Shown here: piece by piece, positions 46,868 through 57,130 of the stretch | Position numbering within the stretch: the stretch's first letter is position 1 | Layout: each line of letters begins with the position of its first letter | Assembly: GCF_019039035.1 (NCBI RefSeq) | Contig: NZ_JAHNZT010000005.1 | Location: forward strand, 248,001 to 312,000 | DNA: 64,000 bases | Direction: 5' to 3' | From: Citreicoccus inhibens | GTDB taxonomy: Bacteria; Myxococcota; Myxococcia; Myxococcales; Myxococcaceae | Made by a program: the position numbers and the translations under genes | Notes under the pieces: generated by a model | Databases searched by the model: none | Seen by the model: the letters and a program-made list of their open reading frames with translations, nothing else | Told to the model about the DNA's origin: nothing

Positions 46868-48712
46868 ATGGTCCTGTCCGACGAGTCACGGTCGCGCGCG
46901 CCCAGGTTGGGCGCCTGGGTGGAGGCGGGCCCTCGGGTGCACTGGCGCGTCTGGGCCCCGGGCCATGCTCGGTTGGAGGTGGTGCTCTTCGACGCGGATG
47001 GCTCCGATCGCGGCACGCTCCCCATGCTCCCCGAGCCCGGTGACTGCTTCGGCGCGGTGCTCGACGGACAGGGCGCCGGCCTCCGCTACAAGCTGCGCGT
47101 GGACGGCGAGGGCCCCTTCCCCGACCCTTGGTCGCGCTCCCAACCGCAGGGGGTCCACGGTCCCTCGGAGGTCGTGGCCCCGGACGCCTTCGCCTGGACG
47201 GACGCGGACTGGGAAGGCCCCGAGCCCCGCTCGCTCGTCCTCTACGAGGTGCACGTGGGCACCGCCACCTCGGAAGGGACCTTCGAGGCGCTCATTCCGC
47301 GCCTGCGCGACCTGCGCGACCTGGGCATCACCGCGCTGGAGCTGATGCCCGTGGCCAGCTTCCCGGGCTCACGCAATTGGGGCTACGACGGCGTGGACCT
47401 GTTCGCGCCCTCCACTTGCTACGGCGGCTCGGAGGGGCTGCGCCGGTTGGTGGATGCCGCCCACGCGCATGGCCTCGCGGTGCTCGTGGACGTCGTCTAC
47501 AACCACTTCGGGCCGGACGGGAACTACCTGCGCGTCTTCGCCCACGACTACTTCACCGACCGCCACCACACCCCATGGGGCGACGCGGTGAACTACGACG
47601 GCGCGCGGTCCGCCCTGGCGCGCTCGCTGGTGCTCTCCAACGTGGAGATGTGGATCCGCGACTACCACGTGGACGGCCTGCGCCTGGATGCCACGCACGC
47701 GCTCTTCGATGACGGCGAGCCCCACCTGCTCGCGGAGTTGACGTCGCGCGCGCGCGACGTGGCGCCGGGCCGCCGGGTCATCGTCATCGCCGAGGACGAG
47801 CGCAACGAGCGCCGCTTGCTGCGACCTCCCTCCGACGAGGGCTTCGGCCTGGATGGCGTCTGGGCGGATGACTTTCATCACCAACTGCGCCGCGCCTTCG
47901 CGGGCGACAGCGACGGTTACTTCCAGGACTACACGGGCAGCGCCGAGGACATCGCGCGCACCCTGCGCCGGGGCTGGTTCTACGAGGGCCAGCGCTCCCC
48001 CAGCCGAGGGCACGCGCGCGGCACTTCCTCCGAGGGACTGGAGCCGTGGCGCTTCGTCGTCTGCCTCCAGAATCACGACCAGGTGGGCAACCGCGCGGGA
48101 GGCGAGCGGCTGGGCCACGACGTCTCCCCCGCCGCGTTCCGCGCCATGAGCACCGTGCTGCTCCTGGCGCCCCACACGCCGCTGCTCTTCATGGGACAGG
48201 AGTGGAACGCGACCACACCGTTCCTCTACTTCACGGACCACCACGAGGCGTTGGGGCGCCAGGTCACCGAGGGCCGCCGCAAGGAGTTCGCCGCGTTCGC
48301 GCGCTTCGCCGGCACCGAGGTGCCCGACCCTCAGGCCGTGGAGACCTTCCTGCGTTCACGGCTGGACTGGAGCGAGGCCGAGCGCCCCGGCCACCGCGAG
48401 GTGCGCGCGCTCTATCAAGAGTTGCTCCGGCTGCGCGCCACCGACCCCAGCCTCCGAGACCGACACCGGGGTTTCCACGATGCGCGCGCCCTGGGCCCGG
48501 ACGCACTCTTGTTGGAGCGGTGGACGGGGGACCACCGGCTCGCGGTCGTTCTGAACCTGCGCGGCACGCTGGACCAGGCGTTCCCCTCCGCGGAACTGCT
48601 GCTGTGGAGCGAGGCCCCGCGCTTCGGGGGCGCTGTCTCCGAGTCACCCCTTCACGCGGGGAGGCTGCACCTCCACGGGCCCTCGGCCGCGGTGGTGCGG
48701 CTGGGGCGTTGA
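46868..48712 (+). CDS. treZ: Malto-oligosyltrehalose trehalohydrolase
   Basis: A 614-aa GH13 enzyme that releases trehalose from maltooligosyl trehalose. An N-terminal CBM48-like domain (VHWRVWAPGHARLEVVLF) precedes the barrel: ELMPVASFPGSRNWGYDGV, VLVDVVYNHFGPDGNYL, nucleophile Asp in GLRLDATHAL, acid Glu in VIVIAEDE and third Asp in LQNHDQVGNR. NWGYDG and the NHDQVGNR block are typical of TreZ. The partner TreY is not adjacent in the window. The ATG at 46868 has no strong ribosome site. It is a cytoplasmic osmoprotectant synthesis enzyme. Confidence 0.93.
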   Translation: MVLSDESRSRAPRLGAWVEAGPRVHWRVWAPGHARLEVVLFDADGSDRGTLPMLPEPGDCFGAVLDGQGAGLRYKLRVDGEGPFPDPWSRSQPQGVHGPSEVVAPDAFAWTDADWEGPEPRSLVLYEVHVGTATSEGTFEALIPRLRDLRDLGITALELMPVASFPGSRNWGYDGVDLFAPSTCYGGSEGLRRLVDAAHAHGLAVLVDVVYNHFGPDGNYLRVFAHDYFTDRHHTPWGDAVNYDGARSALARSLVLSNVEMWIRDYHVDGLRLDATHALFDDGEPHLLAELTSRARDVAPGRRVIVIAEDERNERRLLRPPSDEGFGLDGVWADDFHHQLRRAFAGDSDGYFQDYTGSAEDIARTLRRGWFYEGQRSPSRGHARGTSSEGLEPWRFVVCLQNHDQVGNRAGGERLGHDVSPAAFRAMSTVLLLAPHTPLLFMGQEWNATTPFLYFTDHHEALGRQVTEGRRKEFAAFARFAGTEVPDPQAVETFLRSRLDWSEAERPGHREVRALYQELLRLRATDPSLRDRHRGFHDARALGPDALLLERWTGDHRLAVVLNLRGTLDQAFPSAELLLWSEAPRFGGAVSESPLHAGRLHLHGPSAAVVRLGR

Positions 48713-48749
48713 GCGGTGCGACACGGGGAGGTCGGGGCGAGGAGGACGG

Positions 48750-50063
48750 ATGGGCAATCCCACGCATCCCGACCGAGGTGGCTTCGCCGCCATGGCACCG
48801 CCCTGCGCCCGCCGGCGCGCGCCGCCACGGCTCGCGCGGTGGCTCGTCCTGACGTTGACGCTCGGCGCGCAGGCGCGGGCCGCCGGGGGCTTCGTGGCCG
48901 CGAAGGCGAGCGGCGATGATGGTCACCGCCCCGTGTCCGCCATCGACGGAGACCTCGACACGTATTGGGCCTGTCAGGGCTCGCGGCCGTGGCTTCGCGC
49001 GGACCTGGGCGACGCGCGGACGGTGGACGCGGTGGACATCGCGTGGCTGCACGGCGACGCGCACACGCGCCGCTTCACGCTGGCCCTCTCCACCAACGGC
49101 ATCACGTACACGCGCGTGTTCTCCGGCGCCTCGTCCGGCACGACGTCCGCCATGGAGCGCTACACGTTCGCGCCCCGCGTCGCGCGCTACGTGCGCATCA
49201 CCGTGCTGGGCGATGCCCCCGCCGAGTCCGCGCGCATCTCCGAACTGGCCGTCGCGCCCCTCGCGCCAGAGCCCGACCCTGAGCTGGGCAAGGACCCCTT
49301 CGGCGTCACCATGCTCTACCCGGACAAGGTCGGCGGCGAGCAGTGGTTCCTCGCGGAGAACGCGACGGGGGACGGCCGGTTCGACCCCCAGGGCATCATC
49401 ACGCGCAACGCGGATGGCTCGTGGAAGATGCGCAAGCAGCAGGTGCGCATGGGCGTCTTCACGTCCACCGGCTACGACGCGCAACTCATCACCACCTATG
49501 ACCGCGACGTGCTGGCGGGCCGGGGCTACATGCAGGCCCCCAACGACTGGAAGAACGTGGAGATGACCGGCTTCGTGAAGCTCAACTCCACCTTGGATCC
49601 GGCGGACAACTTCGACTGGTACGCGCGCGGCGGCAAGCACAACGACCTGCACCTGGGCTGCGAGGGCAGCAGCTACAAGGCGGGCCTGCACTTCGACGGC
49701 CGCGCCCGATGGCAGAAGGAGACGTGGCACGTCTCGTACGAGCAGACGCCGTTCGTGATGGCCACCACCTCGCTCCTGGGGCGCTGGGTGGGCCTCAAGG
49801 CGGTGATGCGCAACGTGCCGGTGTCCACCACCCAGCTCGGCGTGCGGCTGGAGATGTACGTCAACGAGACCGCGGACGGCATCACCTGGAAGAAGGTCTA
49901 CGACCTGGTGGATGACGGCGGCTGGGGCGGTGACGCGCAGCATTGTGGCGGCACCACGGCCGCCATGCCCATCACCTGGGGCGGTCCCATTGCAACGTTC
50001 CGTTGGGACAACGCGCTGGACGTGGACTTCAAGTGGCTGAGTGTCCGCGAAATCCAGCCCTAG
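48750..50063 (+). CDS. Secreted discoidin (F5/8 type C) domain protein, possible polysaccharide-active enzyme
   Basis: A 437-aa exported protein. AGGAGG just before the ATG at 48750 sets that start, giving a long Arg-rich signal peptide with hydrophobic core LARWLVLTLTLGAQ; ATG 48792 is an alternative. Residues about 45-175 form a discoidin-like domain (PVSAIDGDLDTYWACQGSRP, RYVRITVLGDAPAESARISEL), a sugar-binding fold. The C-terminal 250 residues are beta-rich (DNFDWYARGGKHNDLHLG, KWLSVREIQP) and look like the jelly-roll sandwich of polysaccharide lyase/glucanase-type proteins, without catalytic residues I can assign. Its likely role is binding or cutting external glycans. Confidence 0.8.
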   Translation: MGNPTHPDRGGFAAMAPPCARRRAPPRLARWLVLTLTLGAQARAAGGFVAAKASGDDGHRPVSAIDGDLDTYWACQGSRPWLRADLGDARTVDAVDIAWLHGDAHTRRFTLALSTNGITYTRVFSGASSGTTSAMERYTFAPRVARYVRITVLGDAPAESARISELAVAPLAPEPDPELGKDPFGVTMLYPDKVGGEQWFLAENATGDGRFDPQGIITRNADGSWKMRKQQVRMGVFTSTGYDAQLITTYDRDVLAGRGYMQAPNDWKNVEMTGFVKLNSTLDPADNFDWYARGGKHNDLHLGCEGSSYKAGLHFDGRARWQKETWHVSYEQTPFVMATTSLLGRWVGLKAVMRNVPVSTTQLGVRLEMYVNETADGITWKKVYDLVDDGGWGGDAQHCGGTTAAMPITWGGPIATFRWDNALDVDFKWLSVREIQP

Positions 50064-50198
50064 GAGGTTCAGCCGGGGAGGGCGCCGGGTCGCTCGTGCT
50101 CCGGGCGGCCGGGATGGAGCGGAATGCTTTACTTTCTGGGGCTCGGTGACGCGTTCCAATCGACACGGAAGCGAGCCCGTGCACAGCATGCCGCCGCC

Positions 50199-51629
50199 AT
50201 GAACGTGAACACCGCTCTCGCTACGTCCGATCGCATCTGGGAGCAGGAAATCATTCCTGCCCTGGAGCGCTACATCCGCATCCCCAACAAGTCGCCCTCG
50301 TTCGACCCGGATTGGGTCCGCTCCGGTCACATGGAGGCGGCGGTGCAGCTCATCTCGGAGTGGTGCCGCGCGCAGGCGGCGCACCTGCCGGGGTTGACGG
50401 TGGAGGTGGTGCGCCTCAAGACGCCGGACGGCAAGGACCGCACGCCCGTCATCTACATGGAGGTTCCCGGCGCGCGCTCGGATGACACCGTGCTGCTGTA
50501 CGGCCACCTGGACAAGCAGCCGGAGATGGTGGGCTGGCGCGAGGGGCTCTCGCCGTGGACCCCCGTGCGCGAGGGCGACAAGCTCTTCGGCCGAGGCGGC
50601 GCGGATGACGGCTACTCAGCCTTCGCGTCGCTCGCGGCCATCCGCCTGCTGAAGGAGCAGGGCCTGCCGCACGCGCGCTGCGTGGTGGTCATCGAGGCGT
50701 GCGAGGAGAGCGGCAGCTACGACCTGCCCGCGTACATCGAGGCGCTGGCGCCGCGCATCGGCAAGCCCTCGCTGGTGGTGTGCCTGGACTCGGGCTGCGC
50801 CAACTACGAGCAGCTGTGGATGACCACCAGCCTCCGCGGCCTGGTGGGCGGCAACCTGCGCGTGGACATCCTCACCGAGGGCGTGCACTCGGGAGACGCC
50901 AGCGGCGTGGCGGCCTCTTCGTTCCGCATCATGCGGCAGGTGCTGTCGCGCGTGGAGGACGAGAAGACGGGCCGCATCCTCCTGGACGCGCTGCACACGG
51001 AGATTCCGCAGGAGCGCCGTGACCAGGCTCGCGCCGCGGCCGAGTCCCTGGGCGGCGAGGTGTACGAGAAGTTCCCCTGGGTGAAGGGCGCGCGCCCGGT
51101 GACGGAGGACGGCACGGAGCTGGTGCTCAACCGCACGTGGCGTCCCGCGCTGTCGTTGACGGGCATCGAGGGCATGCCGTCGCTGGCGAACGCCGGCAAC
51201 GTGCTGCGGCCCTACACCGCGGTGAAGCTGTCCATGCGCATCCCGCCGCGCGTGGACTCCAAGGCGGCCACGCAGGCGCTGAAGAACGCGCTGGAGAAGG
51301 AGCCGCCCTACGGCGCGAAGGTGACGTTCGAGGGGGAGAAGGCCGGCGCGGGTTGGGAGGCGCCGCCGCTGGCGCCCTGGCTGTCGCGCGCGGTGCAGAC
51401 CGCCTCCACGAACTGCTTCGGCAAGCCGGCCATGGCCATGGGCGAGGGTGGCTCCATCCCGTTCATGGGGATGCTGGGCGAGCGCTTCCCGGAGGCGCAG
51501 TTCCTCATCACCGGCGTGTTGGGGCCGTCCAGCAACGCGCACGGCCCCAACGAGTTCCTGCACATCCCCACCGGCAAGAAGCTCACCGCCAGCGTGGCGA
51601 GCGTGCTCGCCGACCACTTCAAGCGCTAG
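50199..51629 (+). CDS. M20 family metallopeptidase (dipeptidase/carboxypeptidase)
   Basis: A 476-aa cytoplasmic zinc peptidase. Metal ligands are visible in order: His and Asp in LLYGHLDKQPE, Asp in GRGGADDGYS, Glu-Glu in VIEACEESGS (catalytic base and ligand), Asp in VVCLDSGC and His in NAHGPNEFLH. The dimerisation (lid) domain sits between about 210 and 400. Likely substrates are dipeptides or short peptides. The ATG at 50199 starts the family's usual N terminus; the frame is open upstream to 50124. Its 3' end faces the convergent kinase gene with a hairpin between. Confidence 0.93.
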   Translation: MNVNTALATSDRIWEQEIIPALERYIRIPNKSPSFDPDWVRSGHMEAAVQLISEWCRAQAAHLPGLTVEVVRLKTPDGKDRTPVIYMEVPGARSDDTVLLYGHLDKQPEMVGWREGLSPWTPVREGDKLFGRGGADDGYSAFASLAAIRLLKEQGLPHARCVVVIEACEESGSYDLPAYIEALAPRIGKPSLVVCLDSGCANYEQLWMTTSLRGLVGGNLRVDILTEGVHSGDASGVAASSFRIMRQVLSRVEDEKTGRILLDALHTEIPQERRDQARAAAESLGGEVYEKFPWVKGARPVTEDGTELVLNRTWRPALSLTGIEGMPSLANAGNVLRPYTAVKLSMRIPPRVDSKAATQALKNALEKEPPYGAKVTFEGEKAGAGWEAPPLAPWLSRAVQTASTNCFGKPAMAMGEGGSIPFMGMLGERFPEAQFLITGVLGPSSNAHGPNEFLHIPTGKKLTASVASVLADHFKR

Positions 51630-51641
51630 CGCGGCAACCGA

Positions 51642-51663
51642 GACGGGGCGTCAGCGCCCCGTC
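51642..51663. terminator. Hairpin overlapping the kinase stop codon
   Basis: GACGGGGCG (51642-51650) and CGCCCCGTC (51655-51663) form a 9-bp stem with loop TCAG; the loop contains the minus-strand stop codon of the PEGA kinase gene. It also follows the convergent M20 peptidase stop by 12 bases. It would act as terminator on either strand, though T-runs are absent. Confidence 0.5.
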
Positions 51664-53327
51664 TTGATGCCGAGCGAAGGACCCGTGCCCGGTGTGCGCT
51701 TCGTTCCGCCGCCGGGCGGCTTCACCGCGCGGCGCGGCAGCTCCACCCGGACCTGGGGCGCGTCCGCGGCGGACACCAGCCGCGTCACCGGCTCGTAGCC
51801 GTTGAGCGCCACCGTGACCTGCACCGCGGGCGCGCCGGGCACCATCGGGAGCTGCACGGGCGTGTTCCCATGCGCCTCGCCCGCCACCTGCACCGCGGCG
51901 CCAGGAGGCTCGCTCGTCACGAGCAGCGAGACGGACTCCGGCGTCTCGGGCCGAGCGGGCTGCTCCACCTCCGGCTTCACGGGGACCTGCTCCACCGGAG
52001 CCGTGGGGACCTGCGCCTGGGCCTGCGGAAGGGGCGGAGGCGTCACGCTCGCCGCGCCCGCGGGCTCGCGCAGCATCAGCACCGCCGCGCCCGCCAGCAC
52101 CAGCGCGGCGCCCCCCGCGGCCACCGGCAGCCACCGCGGCTTGCGCGACTCGAAGTCCGGCCGAGGCAGGCGCGCGGTCCCTCGCGTGCCCTCCTTCCCC
52201 GGGGCGGGCGCCGCGGGTGGCGGAGCCTGCGGCGGGGTCGATTGCCGCGAGCGCGTGGTGGAGGGCACGCCCACGGGCCGGGGCACGGCGCGCGAGTTCG
52301 TGGGGCGCGGCATCGCGCTGGGCACGCCGCTGCGCGACGAGTTGGAGCGCGAGTCGAGGTCCGCGTCCTCGGCGAGCTGGTCCAACGTCGCCGGATCCGC
52401 CTCCTTCGTGATGCGGTCCGTGTACAGCTCGCGCAGGTACGCGGCCAGGTGCGCGCTGCTGGAGGGCAGCCGCTCGTTGAGCGCGTAGTCCTCCAGCGCC
52501 AACCGGAACGCGGCGCAGTCCGCGTAGCGTCCGTCCGCGGTGGGCGCGAGCGCCTTGAGCACGATGGCGTCCAGGCTCGCGGGCACCGCCGGGTTGAGCT
52601 GCGACGGCGGTGGCACCTGGCAGTCTTTCACCAGACGCAGCGTCATCAGGTCCGACTCGCCCTTGAAGAGCCGCTTGCCCGTGAGCAGCTCCCACATCAC
52701 CACGCCGAGCGCGAACTGGTCGCTGCGCGCGTCCACGGACAGGCCGCTGGCCTGCTCGGGTGACATGTACGGGTACTTGCCCTTCAGCACGCCGGTGGCC
52801 GTCTGCTGGCCACTGGTGGCCGCCTTGGCCACGCCGAAGTCGATGACCTTCACGCCACCGTCGAAGCCGACCAACACGTTCTGCGGTGACACGTCGCGGT
52901 GCACCAGCCGCAGCGGCTGGCCTTGCGCGTCACGCGCGTTGTGCGCGTAGGACAAGCCCGCCGCCGCATCCGCGATGACGCGCAGCACCAGCCCCATGGG
53001 GAGCGGCCGGTTCTGCGCGCGCGCGAACTTGTCCAGCCGGCGCACGTCCTCGCCCTGCACGTACTCCATGGCCAGGCAGTGCCGGCCTTCAATCTCCGTG
53101 AGGTCGAGAATGGTGATGAGGTTGGGGTGGGACAGGCGCGCCACCAGTCGCGCTTCCTCCAGGAACATGTCGAGGAACTCTTCGTCCTCGGCCAGGTGCG
53201 GGAGGATGAGCTTGAGCACGACCAGGCGTTCGAAGCCTGTTCCGTGCTCACGCGCCAGGAACACCTGGCCCATCCCGCCGGAGGCGATTTTTCGCAGCAG
53301 TTCGTACTTCCCGAAAGGCACCGCCAT
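51651..53327 (-). CDS. Ser/Thr protein kinase with C-terminal PEGA domain
   Basis: A 558-aa transmembrane kinase. The Hanks kinase domain (about residues 5-280) has FGKYELLRKIASGGMGQVFLA, catalytic Lys in LVVLKLILPH, HRDVSPQNVL and DFGVAK, with SPEQASGL after the activation segment. A Ser/Pro/Arg-rich linker follows, then one membrane segment (WLPVAAGGAALVLAGAAVLML) and a periplasmic PEGA-type beta domain (SEPPGAAVQVAGEAHGNTP ... VTVALNGYEPVTR). It signals from envelope to cytoplasm. Preferred start is ATG 53327. The stop codon lies within a hairpin. It follows the ABC transporter genes on the same strand, 118 bases away, with a candidate hairpin between. Confidence 0.92.
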   Translation of the reverse strand: MAVPFGKYELLRKIASGGMGQVFLAREHGTGFERLVVLKLILPHLAEDEEFLDMFLEEARLVARLSHPNLITILDLTEIEGRHCLAMEYVQGEDVRRLDKFARAQNRPLPMGLVLRVIADAAAGLSYAHNARDAQGQPLRLVHRDVSPQNVLVGFDGGVKVIDFGVAKAATSGQQTATGVLKGKYPYMSPEQASGLSVDARSDQFALGVVMWELLTGKRLFKGESDLMTLRLVKDCQVPPPSQLNPAVPASLDAIVLKALAPTADGRYADCAAFRLALEDYALNERLPSSSAHLAAYLRELYTDRITKEADPATLDQLAEDADLDSRSNSSRSGVPSAMPRPTNSRAVPRPVGVPSTTRSRQSTPPQAPPPAAPAPGKEGTRGTARLPRPDFESRKPRWLPVAAGGAALVLAGAAVLMLREPAGAASVTPPPLPQAQAQVPTAPVEQVPVKPEVEQPARPETPESVSLLVTSEPPGAAVQVAGEAHGNTPVQLPMVPGAPAVQVTVALNGYEPVTRLVSAADAPQVRVELPRRAVKPPGGGTKRTPGTGPSLGIKTGR

Positions 53328-53408
53328 GAGCCACCGGAGGATATCCCTCTTTCTCACCGGACGGGAAATACAGAGGTGGTGAGGGCGGCTCGAATGTGAC
53401 CTGCTGTG

Positions 53409-53437
53409 CGCCCCCGCGCCGTGGCGGAGCGGGGGCG
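53409..53437 (-). terminator. Hairpin after the ABC transporter genes
   Basis: CGCCCCCGC (53409-53417) pairs with GCGGGGGCG (53429-53437); an inner GCC/GGC pair sits in the loop. It is located just downstream of the permease stop on the minus strand, before the kinase promoter region. Confidence 0.5.
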
Positions 53438-53445
53438 GGCGCGCG

Positions 53446-54207
53446 TCAAGCCTTCATGCGGTAGCCGGAGCGCAGCACGACGTAGACGACCCCGGTGGCC
53501 ACCGCCGCCACGACGGCGAGGATGGCGCCGCCCACCACGGGCGAGAAGATGCTGGAGCCCAGCATGCCGTAGCGCAACCCCTCCACCATGTAGACCATGG
53601 GGTTGAAGAGGCTGATGGTGTTCCACGGCGAGGGCAGCTCGCGCACGGAATAGAAGACGCCGCCGAGGAACGTGAGCGGCAGCATGACGAAGGTGGGGAA
53701 GAAGTTGATCTGCTCGAACTTCTCCGCCCAGATGGCCGCGAGCATGCCCAGCACGCTGAAGACGTAGCTGGAGATGAACAGGAAGTAGGCCGTCACCAGC
53801 GCGTGCTCCAGGCTGAAGCCGGAGAAGAGCGCGGCGACCGCCCACGTGAGCCCGCCCACCACGAGCCCGCGCACCATGGCGCCGCCGATGAAGCCGGCCA
53901 TCAGCTCACCGGGCCCCAGCGGCGCGACGAGCAGGTCCACCACCGTGCCCTGAATCTTGGTGATGAACAGCGACGAGCTGCTGTTGAGGAACGCGTTGTT
54001 GGCGATGCCCAGGAAGACGAGCCCCGGCACGATGAAGTGCAGGTAGGGCTGGCCCTCCACCTCGTGGACGCGGCCGGAGATGGAGTAGCCGAAGACGATG
54101 AAATAGAGCGTGGTGCTGATGAGGGGTGAGAGGACGGTCTGGCCCGGCACGCGCATGAAGCGCCGGACCTCCTTCACGAACAGCGTCTGCATCCCAAGGA
54201 CGTTCAT
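53446..54207 (-). CDS. ABC-2 type transporter permease
   Basis: A 253-aa membrane protein with about six hydrophobic segments. It starts [20 protein letters not shown], followed by a loop with [17 protein letters not shown] and later [13 protein letters not shown], then [24 protein letters not shown], the classical ABC-2 pattern of drug or polysaccharide exporters. Ligand unknown. It is encoded 32 bases after the ATPase gene on the minus strand, so they form one transporter operon. Confidence 0.9.
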   Translation of the reverse strand: MNVLGMQTLFVKEVRRFMRVPGQTVLSPLISTTLYFIVFGYSISGRVHEVEGQPYLHFIVPGLVFLGIANNAFLNSSSSLFITKIQGTVVDLLVAPLGPGELMAGFIGGAMVRGLVVGGLTWAVAALFSGFSLEHALVTAYFLFISSYVFSVLGMLAAIWAEKFEQINFFPTFVMLPLTFLGGVFYSVRELPSPWNTISLFNPMVYMVEGLRYGMLGSSIFSPVVGGAILAVVAAVATGVVYVVLRSGYRMKA

Positions 54208-54239
54208 GGCGGCGGAGGACTTTCGCGCGAAAGGGGTGT

Positions 54240-55184
54240 TCAGGCGGCGGAGGCGGAGGGGCGGCCCCGCAGCACTTCGATGAGCACGTCCTCCAGGCGG
54301 GAGCGGCGCGTCTCCACGTCCGCGATGGGCAGCCCGGCCGCGTACAGCGCGCGGAGCAGGTCCCCCGCGGGCGCGCAGCCATCGCGCTCCACGTAGGTCA
54401 GCGTGCGGCCGTCGTCGGACAGGCGCGCGGCGAAGCGCTGACCCGCCTCGGGCAGCGCGGGCAGCGGCGTGGCGAACGTCACCACCAGGCGCTTCTCGCC
54501 GAAGCGGCGCAGGAGCGCGGCCTTGTCCTCCACCATCAGCAGGCGTCCCTCGTTGATGATGCCCACGCGGTCCGCCAGCTCCTCGGCCTCTTCCAGGTAG
54601 TGCGTGGTGAGCACGATGGTGGTGCCCTCGGACGCGAGCTTGCGCACGTACGTCCAGAGGTCGCGCCGCAGCTCCACGTCCACGCCCGCGGTGGGCTCGT
54701 CCAGGAAGACGAGCCGCGGCTTGTGCACCAGCGCCTTGGCGATGAGCAGCCGGCGCTTCATGCCGCCCGACAGGGCGCGGGTCAGCGAGTCCTTCTTGCC
54801 CTGGAGGTTGAGCGCGGTGAGCACCTCGTCCACGCGGGCGTCGTCGCGCGGGCGGCCGTAGTAGCCCTGCTGGATGCGCAGGGACTCGGCCACGGTGAAG
54901 AACGGGTCGAAGTTGATCTCCTGCGGCACCAGCCCCAGTTCGTAGCGCGGGCCTACCGGGTCCGCGTCCAGGTCCCGGCCGAAGACGCGGATGGTCCCTG
55001 CGGTCTTGCGCACCAGGCCACACACGCTGCCGATGAGCGTCGTCTTGCCGGCGCCGTTGGGCCCCAGGAGCGCGAAGATTTCGCCGGGGCGGATGGAGAG
55101 GTCCACCGACTGGAGCGCGGTGAAGTTGCCGTACCGCTTGGAGAGACCCTGGAGCTCCAGGGCGGGAGAAGGAGGCTCGGACAT
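54240..55184 (-). CDS. ABC-2 type transporter ATPase
   Basis: A 314-aa cytoplasmic ATPase. Walker A is [14 protein letters not shown] (about residue 40), the signature [15 protein letters not shown], Walker [13 protein letters not shown], and the switch His in [14 protein letters not shown]. The C-terminal 80 residues carry the extra domain common in drug-exporter ATPases. It pairs with the downstream permease. The ATG at 55184 is chosen because it begins just before the core fold ([19 protein letters not shown]). It is divergent from the ettA gene, about 180 bases away. Confidence 0.93.
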   Translation of the reverse strand: MSEPPSPALELQGLSKRYGNFTALQSVDLSIRPGEIFALLGPNGAGKTTLIGSVCGLVRKTAGTIRVFGRDLDADPVGPRYELGLVPQEINFDPFFTVAESLRIQQGYYGRPRDDARVDEVLTALNLQGKKDSLTRALSGGMKRRLLIAKALVHKPRLVFLDEPTAGVDVELRRDLWTYVRKLASEGTTIVLTTHYLEEAEELADRVGIINEGRLLMVEDKAALLRRFGEKRLVVTFATPLPALPEAGQRFAARLSDDGRTLTYVERDGCAPAGDLLRALYAAGLPIADVETRRSRLEDVLIEVLRGRPSASAA

Positions 55185-55367
55185 GGCGCCGCTTCCTCTA
55201 ACACCCTGGCGCCCAGGCGTCAGGGCAGAGTGCGCCAACGCACCGCGCCCCTCGGGTCAGCGGGGACTGTCCGAGGCGTGGCGGGGTCGCGAGGTCCCGT
55301 CTTGCGCCCGCTGGCCCTCCCTAGTATCCGCAGGTCCCCCAACCCTCCGGAGACAGGCAGAGCCGCG

Positions 55368-57047
<1,680 letters not shown>

Positions 57048-57058
57048 GGCGAGGTGAC

Positions 57059-57120
57059 GCCGGCTCCCCCGTCGCGTGGGAGCCGGCTCCCCGCCGGCTC
57101 CTTGTTTCAAGGGAGCCGGC
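57059..57120. terminator. Two tandem hairpins between convergent genes
   Basis: Hairpin 1 pairs 57059-57068 with 57078-57087 (10 bp, 9-base loop). Hairpin 2 pairs 57093-57101 with 57112-57120 and extends inward through TTG/CAA with one bulged G, leaving a TTT loop. The core GCCGGCTCC is shared by both. They sit between the ettA stop and the convergent dehydrogenase stop, so they should stop transcription from both sides. Confidence 0.75.
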
Positions 57121-57130
57121 CGGCCTCCGA

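Noticed and set aside
54600-55367. N-terminal extension of EttA in frame back to 54600
   Set aside because: It lies antisense to the ABC ATPase gene, shows no domain, and the ATG at 55368 starts the family's fold.
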